A DNA stretch of 64,000 bases from Hybos culiciformis (taxonomy: Eukaryota; Arthropoda; Insecta; Diptera; Hybotidae). The stretch spans positions 35,152,436 through 35,216,435 of the forward strand of contig OZ023273.1 of assembly GCA_964007475.1 (NCBI GenBank), written 5' to 3'. Both the position numbers and the translations under genes were made by a program. Below the pieces are notes generated by a model. That model saw only the letters and a list, made by a program, of their open reading frames with translations, was not told the origin of the DNA and ran no database searches. The stretch's first letter is position 1, and every line of letters begins with the position of its first letter. This document shows, piece by piece, positions 22,769-33,876 of this stretch.

Positions 22769-25700
22769 ATGTCTTCAAAAATCGAAAATAACATGGACGA
22801 CACCACATTACTAAATGAAGATCTGGAATTGGAAGTCGCTTATGCTGGTAAAGAAATAAATTTTAATTGGGTAGATATTTAATCTTGGCTTTCAATTATT
22901 TCGCCTCGTCTCGTTTAGAATTTCTTACAATATTGATCAACAACGTAAAAACAAATTTTCGGACATTAGTTTTGTTCACTTAAGTCGTAGGATGTTTCAC
23001 TCGGCTCCTCAATCACTATCGTCTGATGCTCTGTTATTTTTTATTCGCTTAAAGAAGTAGAGCTATTATTGAAATAAACAAAACACTCAAAATAAAATAT
23101 TTTTGTTTTATTTTAAGCGCGGGCGGTTTTACTTAATTCGATTCGTTATTTGAAAAAAAAGAAGCTACATTTCACAAAAAAAAAATGGCATTTTGTTAAA
23201 TGAAAGATGGTGTGGTCACATCATATTATATACCGCCTAGCTTTTTTTTTTTCAAGAAATTTCGAATTTTAAAGTTTATTGGACGAATGTTATATAAACA
23301 TAAACGTAGTTTATGGTCGAAATTCGATTTTAAAATTTTGTTAAAAGTAAAATAAAATAGATGTTAAAAACAATATTAGCTAATTCTCCATTTTCAGCAT
23401 AAGTAGTTAATATACCTACCAAGGTAGGCGTTTTAAAAACAAGATCTTTGATTTGCATTATTCTTGACCATTTACTATTTAGGAACATGAATTTGAGGAA
23501 AACATTTTTATTCTAGATGTGGAGAAAAATCCAGATTGGAGTGTTCTATCAGTTGTGCCAATGAGTGATGTTTCACCTGCTCATTTTTTTAGCGCAACAT
23601 GGAATTTTTTTGGCCAACTAAGGCAGAATGATGTTTGTGTTGACAAAAAATATTACTACTGTATTTTATGCTTCGAAGGTAAATCAACTTTTTTTTTATT
23701 GAAAATGAATAGGTATATTAAGCTCGAATACGTTTTCATGTTATAATTTAATAAAAGGTTCTTATCCTAGACTAGATAGTTTTATGTGACCATAAGTACC
23801 ACATTACGTGGTACACTTTTTAAGCAAGCGTCCCACATTGCTCTTTGTACCACATTTTGTACCACATTTTCCCCGCCAGCTCATTTTCTAGCCATATTGC
23901 TTTGGTGAACATTACATATGGAGCTCTCGAAAAACACAATTAACAATCGAAACATTAAAAGCTATGCTTATTGTAAAAACCAATTTTCCAAAAGATTGTG
24001 AATATTGTGATACATTTTACTCAAATATTATAAAAAAGGAAGTGTCTATTTGCACTCTCCGTGTCCGTGTAACTTTCCGTGTATTTTCCGTGTCTTTCCG
24101 TGTACACGGAACATACACGGAAAATACACGGAAACTACACTTACACGGAGATACACGGAATCCGTGTATTTGCGTTCGGAAAAAATCGGGGATACACGGA
24201 TTTTTCGTGTATGTTCCGTGTATTTTCCGTGTATGCTCCGTGTACACGGAAGTGTGCGTATGTGTTCCGTGTACAAAAAACTTACACGGACACTTCAGTG
24301 TCATTCCGTGTACACGGAATTACATCTCCGTGTAAATGTGGTTTCCGTGTATTTTCCGTGTATGTTCCGTGTACACGGAAAGACACGGAAAATACACGGA
24401 AAGTTACACGGACACGGAGAGTGCAAATAGACAATGCCTATAAAAAACATTGAGCTTTAAAAAAAAAAAAAATTCTGCCGAAAAATATTTGTAAGCTGCA
24501 TTTGTAAGTTTTTATTATATTATTTTAGTCAGATGAATTGTTGACAATATTTTTTTTTATTTAGGTAGTTATTTGAAATAATTTTATTTTTTTCTATTTA
24601 AAATAAATATGGATTATAAAAATTTAAAATATAATATGTTTACAATTTTTACACCCACTGTACCACCTTGACTCAATAGAAATCTGGTCACTTTAAGATA
24701 GCTGATCTCGAATTTGAAGTACTTATAGTACGTTCAGTAAGTACAGATTGTCCTTAGCTAGTGACAAAATCCTACGTTGCAGACAATCTGAAGTTTGTGA
24801 AAGACAAAATCTGACAGCTAAAGTCCTTAAATACAGACAATTTCTACAAAAAATCGTTCAGTAATGCAATCCTACCTCAAAACTTCTGCAAAGGGAAATT
24901 TCATAATTTCCCATAATAGTCCGTATTCTGGGAGTACTTTTTAGTTGGCCTTAGCTAAGGACAATGAATATTTTGATTAAAAACAAATAAAAAAAATTAA
25001 TTTTAACAAAATTTTATGTTTTCCTAAATAAAATTCGAAATTTTATATTTTTATTTAAATAAAATATAAAATTGTAAATAAACATATAAGTGCTTCACCC
25101 TTAAAAAAATTTAAAAATTTCAAATTCTGAATTTCAAATTCCTATAGTGCGTTCCATAAGTCTCGGGTACCCTCCACACAGGACAATACCTCAGTTCTGT
25201 GACAAATTTACTTTTGGAACGACAAAATCTGACAGCTAAGTCCGATGATTGAGACAATTTCTGCAAAAAAATCGTTCCAAAATGCTACCCTACCACAAAA
25301 CTTCTGCAAAGGGAAATTTTAAAATTTCCCATAACAAACTCAGTTCTGGGCGTACTTTTTAGTGCATTTTTTTCTAGGACAATAACAAATAATAACAAAG
25401 TGGGTATATATTATTAGAAAAAAAAAATTATAAATAAAAAAATATTGAACCATTTACTGACAAAAAATTTTATACAGGTTTTTTTTACACTTTGATTTTC
25501 AGTTTACATTTTACTATAGCTATTCTCACTTCCTTTATGATATTGCATAATGCCGAAAATTTCTCATGTATTTTGTTGGTTTTTTCGGCACTTGTGTAAT
25601 ATTTGTAAACAACAAAATATTGGAAAAAAAATTATGGGCAAGTCTACGATGCCTACGGCGTGGATCTGATAATGGATTCTTGTAGAACTCGACGTAATAA

Positions 25701-28700
25701 GACGAAAAGATAAAATAAAAATTTGCGATATCTCGCTTAGTTTTCAAGATATCAAACATTTTATTCATTTAAATATAAATTCATAAAAACCAGTTTAAAT
25801 TGTGATATCTCGAAAACTTGTAATTATTTGCATATACTTTAATATTTGTTCACCAAATGCATGTAACCAATTTCCAAAATAGAAATACTTTTTCATCGGT
25901 GAATCACTAGTCAATAGGGAGTAAAAATTCATGTTAAAGTGTAAACTAACACATTCACTCAATTTTGGTCATGCATTTTAATAGTTTTTATGTGTTTAGC
26001 TTAAAAACATTAAAAAATAAAAAAAGAATTTTAGCTATTTCATTAAATTTGTATTTCTTTAAGCAAAATATAAGCAAATTATTAATAAATATACAAATTA
26101 ATCTTCAAAATCTGAAAACAACAAATGTCAAATTTTTTAACAATGCGCATATAAAATTTATTAAGGTATACGATTTTAAAATTAAAATGGTGGCAATACC
26201 CTGTGCATAGGACTTTGCAGAAGGTATTCCTAGGACTTTGCAGAAAAGGGAAATCTTGCGTGGAGGGTACCCGGACTTACGGAACGTACTACTAATGTAT
26301 TTTGTTAGTGTAAAATTTCAAATTTTTTTTTGTTGTTGTGAATTTCAAATACACGCCTCAGAGCGTGTATTTGAAATTAACAACAACAAAATAAATTTTG
26401 AAATTCAAATTCTGTCATTCTAATTGTCAAATAAAAAAAAAAAGACATGCCAGATGAAAAAAATTCCGCAAATTTCCTGAGATTTTTTTATTACAATAAT
26501 TTTTTGTTCATAATTTTTCCTCGATATAATAAAATTCTCTAAGTTTAGGGAAAGAAAATCCGTCTCTGGCAGCTTTGTTATTAATATTTGAAATTTATGA
26601 AAAAAAGTGAAAAAAAGTGTTCACCCGAAAAATTTTTTTTGACATTAAATTACACTAACAAAATACATTAGGAATTTGAAATTCAGAATTTGAAATTTTT
26701 AAATTTTTTTAAGGGTGAAGCACTATAAAATTTTTAATTTTATTTACATATTTTATCAAATTTAGTTCAAGCCATATACTTTAAAAAGGTTTATACCGAG
26801 TTCTTGTTTACATTTTACTACATAGCTATTCTGCTTCCTTTATGATGATTGTTTTCAAATTTTTATGCAAATTAAATAAAAATTTTCGATGTCTTCTTTA
26901 TTTTTCGAGATATCAAACATTTTAACTTTTAGATAAAAATTGGCTACAACAAGAAAAAATTAAGAAACTTCGTAAAGAAGGCATAATGTTAATAAGACAT
27001 CAGGTGCTTTGTACTTTTAATATTTGTTCAAATGGCATGACACTAGTTTCAGAAATAGAAATACTTTTTCATCGGTGAATCACTAGTGAATTGGAAGTAA
27101 TAATTCATGTTGAAGTGAGACAAGATCTTATTTAAAAAGTAAATTGTTCGTACTTTTTTGCTCTATTAAAGAACTTGCAAGCGATATTCAGCATGATTCA
27201 ATACAGAGTAGGAAACAGAAATATATGTAAAAATAAAAAACACATTCACTCAATTTTTGTTCATGCATTTCACTAAATAATTTGTATTAATTTTTATTTT
27301 TCATAAATTTTATGTGTTAGCTTAAAAACATTTAAGAAAATGCAGAATTTTTGAAATTTCATTAAATTTTTATTTGCTTAAACAAAATATAAGCATATTA
27401 TTAATAAATGTTACAAATCTAATATAATAAAAGGTGAACTCACCTCTTAAACGACCTTGACAGTGTTGGCACTTTCCTCTATTTATTTGTAAATAATAAA
27501 TAAAATAACCGAATGACTATGCAACACTGAATGCAAGGCGTACTTTGATAAAAAATTTAAAATGTAATCAAAAAAAAATCAAGGCGTACTTTATCAATAA
27601 AAAAATAAAAGCATTCTTTTCGAAATGACAAAAATCAACGCATAGTTACTAGGCTAGGCCTGCACTATTTTTTCTGTGCAGGCTTTTTTCTAGTTATTCT
27701 TTAAAATCTGAAAAACAACAAATGACACATTTTAATATGCCCATATAAATTTTTTTAATGTATATGATTTTAAAATGAAATGTCACAGCTGTCCTTATCG
27801 TAGGGCTTTGCAGAAGTTATTTGCAGGATTTTGCAGAAAAGCCGAAGTGTGACAGCCTTATTAGCTACGGACAATCTGTACTTACTGAACGTACTATTAA
27901 CTTTGGTATCAACATATATTAAGATATTAATAAATTAATGTTGCAGAAAATGCTGATGTTACCTAAAATTGCTGATTCTCAAAATATTTGGAAATCCATA
28001 AACAATTTTTATTTAGTTACTGTAGATTTATTAAGTACTGTTCAAAATCGGGACAAACCCGGTTTTCTGTGGATCGAAAGAGAGCCCTTTCTTATAGAAA
28101 TTAAAATAATAAAAAAAAAACATTTCGAGAGCCCTTTCTTATAGAAGTTAAAATAATAAAAAAAAAAAACATTTAGAGAGCCCTTTCTTATAGAAGTTAA
28201 AATAATAAAAAAAAAATAATAAAAATAGTAAAAAAAAACAAAAAGAAAACCGGTGTTGTCCCGATTTTGAACATGTCCTGGTATCCCGGGTGCAGAACTT
28301 TGTCCCGGTTTCGTAATATTTTCAAGCCATACTTATTTTTACAGAAAAGTATTGGAATAAATTTTTCGTATTCAATCAAATTCAGTTCTATGTGTAGGTC
28401 TATTATGATATGAAGATTATAAAAATCGAAACTTTATAGAACATGATTATAAATTAAAGAAGATTAAATTACCTTAGATTTGCATTTAGAAAAATTAATT
28501 CCTATTTTTATTGTTTTTTAAATTTGAGATATTTATATTTTAAACAAAATTTTCCTTTGTTATTTTAGATACAAAGTTAAAGCCGTTCTCAGTTCAAACT
28601 TCATCAACAACAATGGCAAAACATTTAAAAAACCATCATGCGATTGATTTGGCGCCAGGGAAAATTTTTAAACGTAAAGTTGGAATCCAAGTTCATGAAA

Positions 28701-29146
28701 GACAAAAAAGAAAAAAAAAGTCCAAAATTACATCTAGATGCAGTGACAAAAATGACGTTGAGAACGAAAATATAATCACAAAAACAGAGGTTGATTATTC
28801 AGAATTCGTAGAATGTGACAATAATTATGTGAATCAAGAAGACGATGAGAAATATTTAAAAGTAGTCACTCTACAGGTTGAGAAAGAACAAATCGACAAT
28901 GAATTGGTCTCTTCTAACAATTCATCTATGCGAAAAACTTCATGTCAATCGCAATCATTAAATTATATCAATTCTAATAGCAGGAGACTGAGTACATCTT
29001 TAGACGATACGAGTAGAGATTCTGATGTTGACAGATTATTTTTGTTATCGTTACAAGATGAGTTTAAGAGAATTCCTGTCAACAAACGTTTACAGGTAAA
29101 ATCAGAAATAATTAATATAATAATCAAAAATCAAATTGATCAATGA
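22769..29146 (+). CDS. BED zinc-finger / BESS-domain protein A
   Basis: Exons 22769-22847, 23517-23678 and 28569-29146 join in phase to 272 codons. An acidic leader precedes DWSVLSVVPMS, then the BED finger: aromatic W..FFGQL, Cys75-x2-Cys78 (CILC) at the end of exon 2, and His99-x4-His104 (HLKNHH) at the start of exon 3. A basic KRKKKSK patch follows. Residues 231-272 (DSDVDRLFLLSLQDEFKRIP...) form a BESS motif, a protein-interaction element of insect chromatin regulators. The likely role is sequence-specific DNA binding in the nucleus. The 4.9 kb second intron consists mainly of transposons, splitting the zinc finger across it. Paralogues B and D are nearby. Confidence 0.85.
24043..24433. 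mobile_element. Foldback element D (word TTCCGTGTA / TACACGGAA)
   Basis: About 390 bp made of some 35 copies of ACACGGAA or its inverse. The outer 90 bp on each side (starting TGTCTATTTGCACTCTCCGT) are perfect reverse complements. No reliable target duplication. It lies in intron 2 of gene A; the 76-126 aa frames inside are repeat artefacts in all readings. Confidence 0.88.
25089..26724. mobile_element. Nested foldback element with ATA duplication
   Basis: Starts AGTGCTTCACCCTTAAAAAA and ends with the inverse; flanked by ATA at 25086-25088 and 26725-26727. The sister copy at 48459 has CATATAAAATT uninterrupted at the corresponding place. Without its own nested element it would be about 486 bp and largely self-complementary. 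Confidence 0.85.
25145..26291. mobile_element. Second-level nested element, sister family of the outer element
   Basis: Ends TAGTGCGTTCCATAAGTC and GACTTACGGAACGTACTA with GGGTACCCTCCA inside the TIR; flanked by CTA at 25142-25144 and 26292-26294. The opposite arm of the host foldback (26650-26690) gives the intact sequence AAATTCCTAATGTATTTTG, confirming the empty site. Internal motifs (TTTTCATCGGTGAATCACTAG, GACTTTGCAGAAAAGGGAAA) are shared with the outer element. Confidence 0.87.
27418..27693 (+). mobile_element. Non-autonomous Helitron, 276 bp
   Basis: Begins TC, ends CTAG, inserted between A (27417) and T (27694). A GCCTGCAC...GTGCAGGC hairpin at 27658-27683 lies just upstream of the 3' end, as in classical Helitrons. 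The sister host element near 49710 reads ACAAATTATTC without interruption, so the empty site is in the window. No target duplication, as expected. Confidence 0.93.
28040..28272. mobile_element. Small foldback with internal tandem repeats
   Basis: Ends GTTCAAAATCGGGACAA and its inverse, followed inward by ACCCGGTTTTCT / AGAAAACCGGTGT. The interior has three 47-bp direct repeats starting GAGAGCCCTTTCTTATAGAA at about 28079, 28126 and 28172. It is in intron 2 of gene A. Confidence 0.75.
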
Positions 29147-29679
29147 ATTTTATGTAATTTTGGGAAATGAGATATGTTACATTTTAATCTTATATGCTAA
29201 AGAATATTTTATAAATAAAATAGTAAAATGAAAAAAATATACTATTTTTTATTAACTAATATTTTTAACTTAATTTTTATAAACTTCTAAATGAATGTAC
29301 AAATATTTGGCATCCCTGTTTTCATAACGCATAATTCCAGTCACCATTAGCATAACTTAAATTTGTGTAGAATATTGAGTAATTTGGTAAAAAATTTAAG
29401 TTCAATAATTTCAATGTATAAGTAGTAAATAGTTTTTGTAATCCATTTAACCCATTTAAATACATTTTGTATAAACTGGAATATGGTTATGTGAAAACAA
29501 AAATTTCTCGAAAAGTCAGTTGCAAACATAAAATTCGTTCAGGTTCAAGATTTTACCAGTTTACACCTTAATGTTTGAACACTTTGAACTTTAAAGTTTT
29601 TTTTTTAAGGAAATAATTAATTTTAATTTTCAAAAAATTTGTTTATTATATATTCAATAATATTATGTTTTTTCTCAAT
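29147..29679. other. Interval between convergent genes A and B
   Basis: Holds the two 3' UTRs; AATAAA occurs at 29214 on the plus strand. Nothing else recognised. Confidence 0.5.
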
Positions 29680-31305
29680 TCATATTGTATAATTTTCTTC
29701 TACAGAACTAGTTTCTGAATAAGCTTCATCAGAGGATGATGATGATACCTCTTTTTTCTTAGTGGTTGTTTTCTTTCCTTGCTTCAATTTGCAAATTTTT
29801 TCATATTTCACCAAAACATTGATTAAATCTGATTTTGCTCTTAAACGATATGAGTCTGGAATTTTTTTGAACTCTTTCAACAGCGACAAAACAAATAAAC
29901 GATCACAATCTACTTCAGTTTCAGCTTCTTTCAGATTTTCTTCATAAGTTTTATTTTTTCTTTCAGATTTTTGTTTGATATTTTTTAGCTTCAGTTTCGT
30001 TACTTTTGACAATTTTGTCTTATTTTTTTCTATATCGATTGGATTTTTTTCTTCATTATCTTTTTGAATAGCTAATGACTTCTTTTCTTCTTTTATATTA
30101 ATAAAATCGTTATTATAAGATTCAAGAATTTGAATGTTTTCGTAAGTTTCACTTTCCTCTTTCGAAATTGAAAACGTTGGGGAATGATTGGACTCCATTT
30201 TTAGTTTTTTTTGTGAGTGTGCATCTCGATCAATATTCATTTTATGAAATTTGTTTAAGTGATGAAATAAATTAGAATTTGATGAATTTGCGGAATATTG
30301 TTTGATAGTTTTTCCTAAAAAATAATGTAAATATAAAATCAATCCTACTTTTTTTGTACGATATAACACGTCTATGTAAAATGTAAGTAATGATAACATA
30401 ATAACGTGTAATAAAAGTTGTTTGTTTTGTCTAGTTAATGTGCTTTTAAGAACAATTAAAACTGAGGTCATAAAAAAAAAACAACACAAACACTTAATTA
30501 AAGTGCGACAAATTGAAAAATTCACACAAATTCCAGTCCGAGGTGGGAATCGAACCCACGACCGAATACGCCGTAGAATAATGGCAATACCCCTACACCA
30601 TGACGGCCATTTTCTGTTCTGTAAGTCAAATGAAATTTCCTTTTTTTTGGTATTATGACTTACTTTTAAAACATACACAACAATAATAAGATTTGTTGTC
30701 AACGCACAGATCACCTTCCATCAAATGACCAAAATAATCCCAACAAGCACTGTAGTTTCTTCTGGTCGAACATTTTGTTAGGGGGACAATTTCAAATTTT
30801 CCTAACATTTCACTGTTGGTTTCTTCTTCTAAAAAAATTTAAAATTACTATATTAATATAAATTAAATACATTATGTTGTCTAATTTGCTTCTACTCAGT
30901 TTAAATAGTTAATTATAAAAAATTGTTGTAAAAAATTATTTCAACCTTCTTTGTTTTCCTTCGGAACTCGTTTGATGAGATTTTCTAATGTTATACTTGA
31001 TATCTGGGAAATATTTTTTTGATTACGATTAGAAGAAAAAAAATCAATTTCAGATTTGAAACCAGAAAATAATGTTGGATGTTTTCTAAGTAAATGCTTG
31101 GACAAATTTGATATTGTACCGCCTCTAAATGAGATTTCTTTTTTACATGCCAAACAAAAAGCTATTTCATTCTTTTCAACAATTCGTTGATAATAATTCC
31201 AAATCAAGCTTCTTCGTTTCGATATGGTTTCTGATTCATTAACGTTTGAATTCAACATCTCAATATTTTTATAATCGGCATTTTCAGAATTTGCCAATTT
31301 AGGCA
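29680..31305 (-). CDS. BED zinc-finger / BESS-domain protein B with two BED fingers (5' end unresolved)
   Basis: Minus-strand exons 30946-31305, 30664-30828 and 29680-30314 join in phase. The first exon carries a complete BED finger: SLIWNYYQ, FCLACKKE (C-x2-C) and SKHLLRKH (H-x4-H). The second begins as WDYFGHLMEGDLCVDN with YYCCVCFK and is completed by FHHLNKFH in exon 3. Residues near the C-terminus (DCDRLFVLSLLKEFKKIPDS) form a BESS motif, followed by a Lys- and Ser-rich tail. The upstream exon enters in phase 1 after TATAG at 31306, so either an unseen first exon exists or translation starts at MLNSNVNES. A tRNA-derived sequence lies in the last intron. Gene D is the nearest relative in exon layout. 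Confidence 0.8.
30440..30612 (-). repeat. tRNA-derived SINE in an intron of gene B
   Basis: On the minus strand the head reads GGCCGTCATGGTGTAGGGGT with an A-box-like TGGTGTAGGGG, then a perfect T-arm GTGGGTTCGATTCCCAC containing the B box GGTTCGATTCC. The acceptor stem does not pair, and an unrelated tail ending in a T run follows, so it is a SINE or tRNA relic rather than a functional tRNA. Confidence 0.65.
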
Positions 31306-31930
31306 CTATAAAAAGTAAAATTAAAATAAATTTTGAATGTTTTTGACTAGCCCTAAATTACATTTTCTAAATTTTATTTAAAGAATTAGATACTTATGCA
31401 TTTCATTTTTTATAATTTGCATGAATAAGGCATTAAAATCAAGTTACATGCTTTAAAATAGAAAAGTAAAATTAGAAAACTTAAATTATTGTAAAAAAGG
31501 TTTATTAAACTCATTAAGTATTTTAAATCAACCTCGAATTTCAAATTATTAATCCTAGAATCCATATATTATCATTTTATTTCTAGGAAAGGAAACACTT
31601 AAAATAGCTAGAATTAGAACTTTTTACGTCAGTTCTCAAAAGTCTTTTATCTATATAATTTCTCGCTTTTTAAACCACATATTTAAAAAAAAAAAAAACA
31701 AAATAAAAGTGACTAAACTCATTTGAAAGTGACTGAATTACTCGAATTTCTTTTAAATATAAATAGTAATTTTAAGGCTTTTAATTTAATGTAATACACT
31801 AAACAATTCTTCAATTAGATAAAAAAAAGGCGTATGCAACTTCTTTTATAAAACATGTTGCTGGGTGTTATTTTCTCATAAAAAGTTACGTTTTTCCGTG
31901 AGTTACCAACATTTTAGTTGATTACGATAA
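31306..31930. other. AT-rich interval upstream of gene B
   Basis: Should contain the missing 5' exon or promoter of gene B. No ATG followed by a phase-compatible donor could be chosen with confidence. Confidence 0.4.
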
Positions 31931-31934
31931 TTTT

Positions 31935-32361
31935 TTTTAGAAAAAAAATGGAAATATTATTTGTATAACCTCTTTCTTTATTTTCTGTGCTGGTATTCGA
32001 TTGCAATTCAAGTTCTTTGACTAATTGTTCAAATGTTATGCTTGAGTTGATATCATTTTCAATAGATTTTTTCATTCTTTTGGGATAAATATTCATATTG
32101 ATTTCATATTCAGAATATAAAAAATAATGTATTCATTCTTTTCAAATGTTTTGATAAATCTGTTAATGATTTTCCTTTAAAAGAAACCTTACAATTGCAG
32201 GACAAGCATACAGCAGTTTCACTATTTGATTTGCATTTATAATAATTCCAAATTAGACTTCTTTTTATTTTTTTTAGTATCTTCATGTAAATGTCACTTT
32301 TTCATTATTATATCAAATTTCACTTCTTCATTATTGTTTTCTTCAACAGAACCAGAATCTG
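31935..32361 (-). pseudogene. Degraded BED-finger paralogue of gene B
   Basis: From an ATG at about 32361 (minus) the frame MSDSGSVEENNNEE stops after 23 codons; in another frame it continues with SLIWNYYKC, AVCLSCNCKVSFKGKSL and LSKHLKR, closely like the first BED finger of gene B. The second zinc histidine is lost next to another frame break, and a third piece (SSITFEQLVKELEL) parallels SSITLENLIKRVP in gene B. At least two frameshifts make it a relic. Confidence 0.7.
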
Positions 32362-32744
32362 ACATTGTAAAAAATATTTCCAAAAATACAAACTATGTAG
32401 AAAGTAGATATACCTATAGGTAGATGTAAAATTTGAAGTTTTATTTTCTTTTAATTGTCTTTTTAATGTAACTAGGTAGGAATTATTCATTATTATTTTT
32501 TTTTAAACAATTTTTAATTTTATATTAATTTATGGGAGTGGCTACAGTTACGGCAACCGTAACTTATTTTTTTTTTTTAACAGTTACGGTTAACGTAACT
32601 TATTTTTTTTTTTAACAGTTACGGCAACCGTAACTTTTAGGTAATGCTTAAAGTTACGGCAATTTTTTTTTTCTTTTTTTTTCGAAAAAAAAAAAATTTA
32701 TTTAATTTTTTTTCTTTTTTTTCTTTTTTTTTTTGTCTTAACCC

Positions 32745-32812
32745 TTTCTTCGGGATTCGAACCTCGTTCTTTAGCATTTCATTCTACCACTCTACCTCTC
32801 GGCTACAGTATT
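32745..32812 (-). repeat. tRNA-like (Ser/Leu-type) pol III relic inside element E
   Basis: On the minus strand TAGCCGAGAGGTAGAGTGG matches a tRNA A box and GAGGTTCGAATCCCG a B box. Stems do not pair well and an A-rich tract follows, so it is a tRNA pseudogene or SINE head rather than a working tRNA. Confidence 0.5.
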
Positions 32813-33321
32813 AAAATTATAAACGTGTACAAAATAGAAAATATAAATTATGTGTACATGTGAAAGTTATTGACAAGTAAAAACCTTACATCGTCATACA
32901 AAAAATGCAAGAATAGTAAAACCTTACATAGTTCCACAAAAATACAAAAAAAAGAATTAAAAGCGCGAAGCGCCAAGGCAAAATAAAAAAAAAAAAAAAA
33001 AGAAGCCCTAGGGGGTTTGGGGGAGGCGGCGGCCGTCCCCCATTCAGCATAACAACTTTTTATTTAAAAAAAAAGTCATAATGCTCAAAAAAAACTTTGC
33101 CGTAATCACTAAAAAAAAAAAAAAGTTACGTCCGCCGTAACTTTAGACAATTTTCTACAGGATTACGGTTGTCGTAACTCTCAAAAAAAAAAAAGAGTTA
33201 CGTTTGCCGTAACTTTAAACAATTTTCAACAGGATTACGGTTGCCGTAACTCAAAAAATAAAAAAAGAGTTACGTTTGCCGTAACTTTAGTCAATTTTCA
33301 ACAGGATTACGGTTGCCGTAA

Positions 33322-33704
33322 TGCCTTGTTCAGACAACGACTAAATCATGATTTCGTAATCGTGATTTGCGTAGATAATCATACTTTGAAAACCTGTGTG
33401 AACACGATTATGAACGAAAACATAAAAAGTAAACAACATGAAAGCAAACAAAATAAAAACATAAATATTATTTGCTACTCAAATTTATTTTTGTTTTGTA
33501 AATAAAAAAAGATGTCAAAAATAAAAGTAAAAAATAACTAGAAATGAGTGGAAAAAACTATAAACTCATCCCTGAAATTTTTCATGATTTTCGATAATCA
33601 TGATTTCCGATGACACTTTTTTTGTATGAGCAAATCATGAAAAAAGAATGATAATCACAAAAAGTAAGATTATCATGATAAGATTTCATTGTCTGAACAA
33701 GGCA
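33322..33704. mobile_element. MITE nested in element E, TAA duplication
   Basis: Ends TGCCTTGTTCAGACAA and its inverse, flanked by TAA at 33319-33321 and 33705-33707. The neighbouring repeat units of element E read GCCGTAACTCT uninterrupted, giving the empty site. A 3-bp TWA duplication fits PIF/Harbinger. Confidence 0.87.
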
Positions 33705-33876
33705 TAACTCTAAAAATAAAAAAAGAGTTACGTTTGCCGTAACTTTAGTCAATTTTGAACAGGATTACGGTTGCCGTAACTCTCAAAAAAAAAAAAAGAG
33801 TTACGTTTGCCGTAACTTTAGACGCTCCCTTAATTTATACCTATTAATGTAAGATAATAAGAAACAAGAAACTAAA

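Larger units (their letters stand above)
24726..27896. mobile_element. PIF/Harbinger-like non-autonomous element, copy 1, carrying three nested insertions
   Basis: Terminal inverted repeats TAGTACGTTCAGTAAGTACA... with TTA duplications at 24723-24725 and 27897-27899. Removing the nested insertions (25089-26724 plus 3-bp duplication, and 27418-27693) leaves about 1256 bp, matching the sister copy at 48459-49915 after removal of its own insertion (1258 bp). The 3-bp target duplication points to PIF/Harbinger. No transposase frame. Confidence 0.88.
32534..33829. mobile_element. Foldback element E (word AGTTACGGCAACCGTAACT) with 9-bp target duplication
   Basis: Ends GGGAGTGGCTACAGTTACGG (left) and GGGAGCGTCTAAAGTTACGG (right, inverted). 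Flanked by TTAATTTAT at 32525-32533 and 33830-33838. The left arm has three AGTTACGG..CCGTAACT palindromes with T-rich spacers; the right arm has about six 75-bp units alternating GAGTTACGTTTGCCGTAACT and GGATTACGGTTGCCGTAACT. A tRNA-like segment (32745-32812), a GC-rich patch (32960-33045) and a nested MITE (33322-33704) lie inside. No coding capacity. Confidence 0.88.

Noticed and set aside
24017..24453. Overlapping 76-126 aa frames on both strands
   Set aside because: They exist because the ACACGGAA word lacks stops in every frame; the peptides are simple repeats.
23791..24693. A possible large element enclosing D, with GTGACCA / TGGTCAC ends
   Set aside because: Only about seven bases pair at the ends and no target duplication could be found.
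30535..30610. A functional tRNA gene
   Set aside because: The T arm and B box are good, but the acceptor stem does not pair and a SINE-like tail follows.
29680..30714. A single 344-aa protein
   Set aside because: The first 130 residues read through an intron containing a SINE; splice sites at 30664 and 30314 restore the BED finger.
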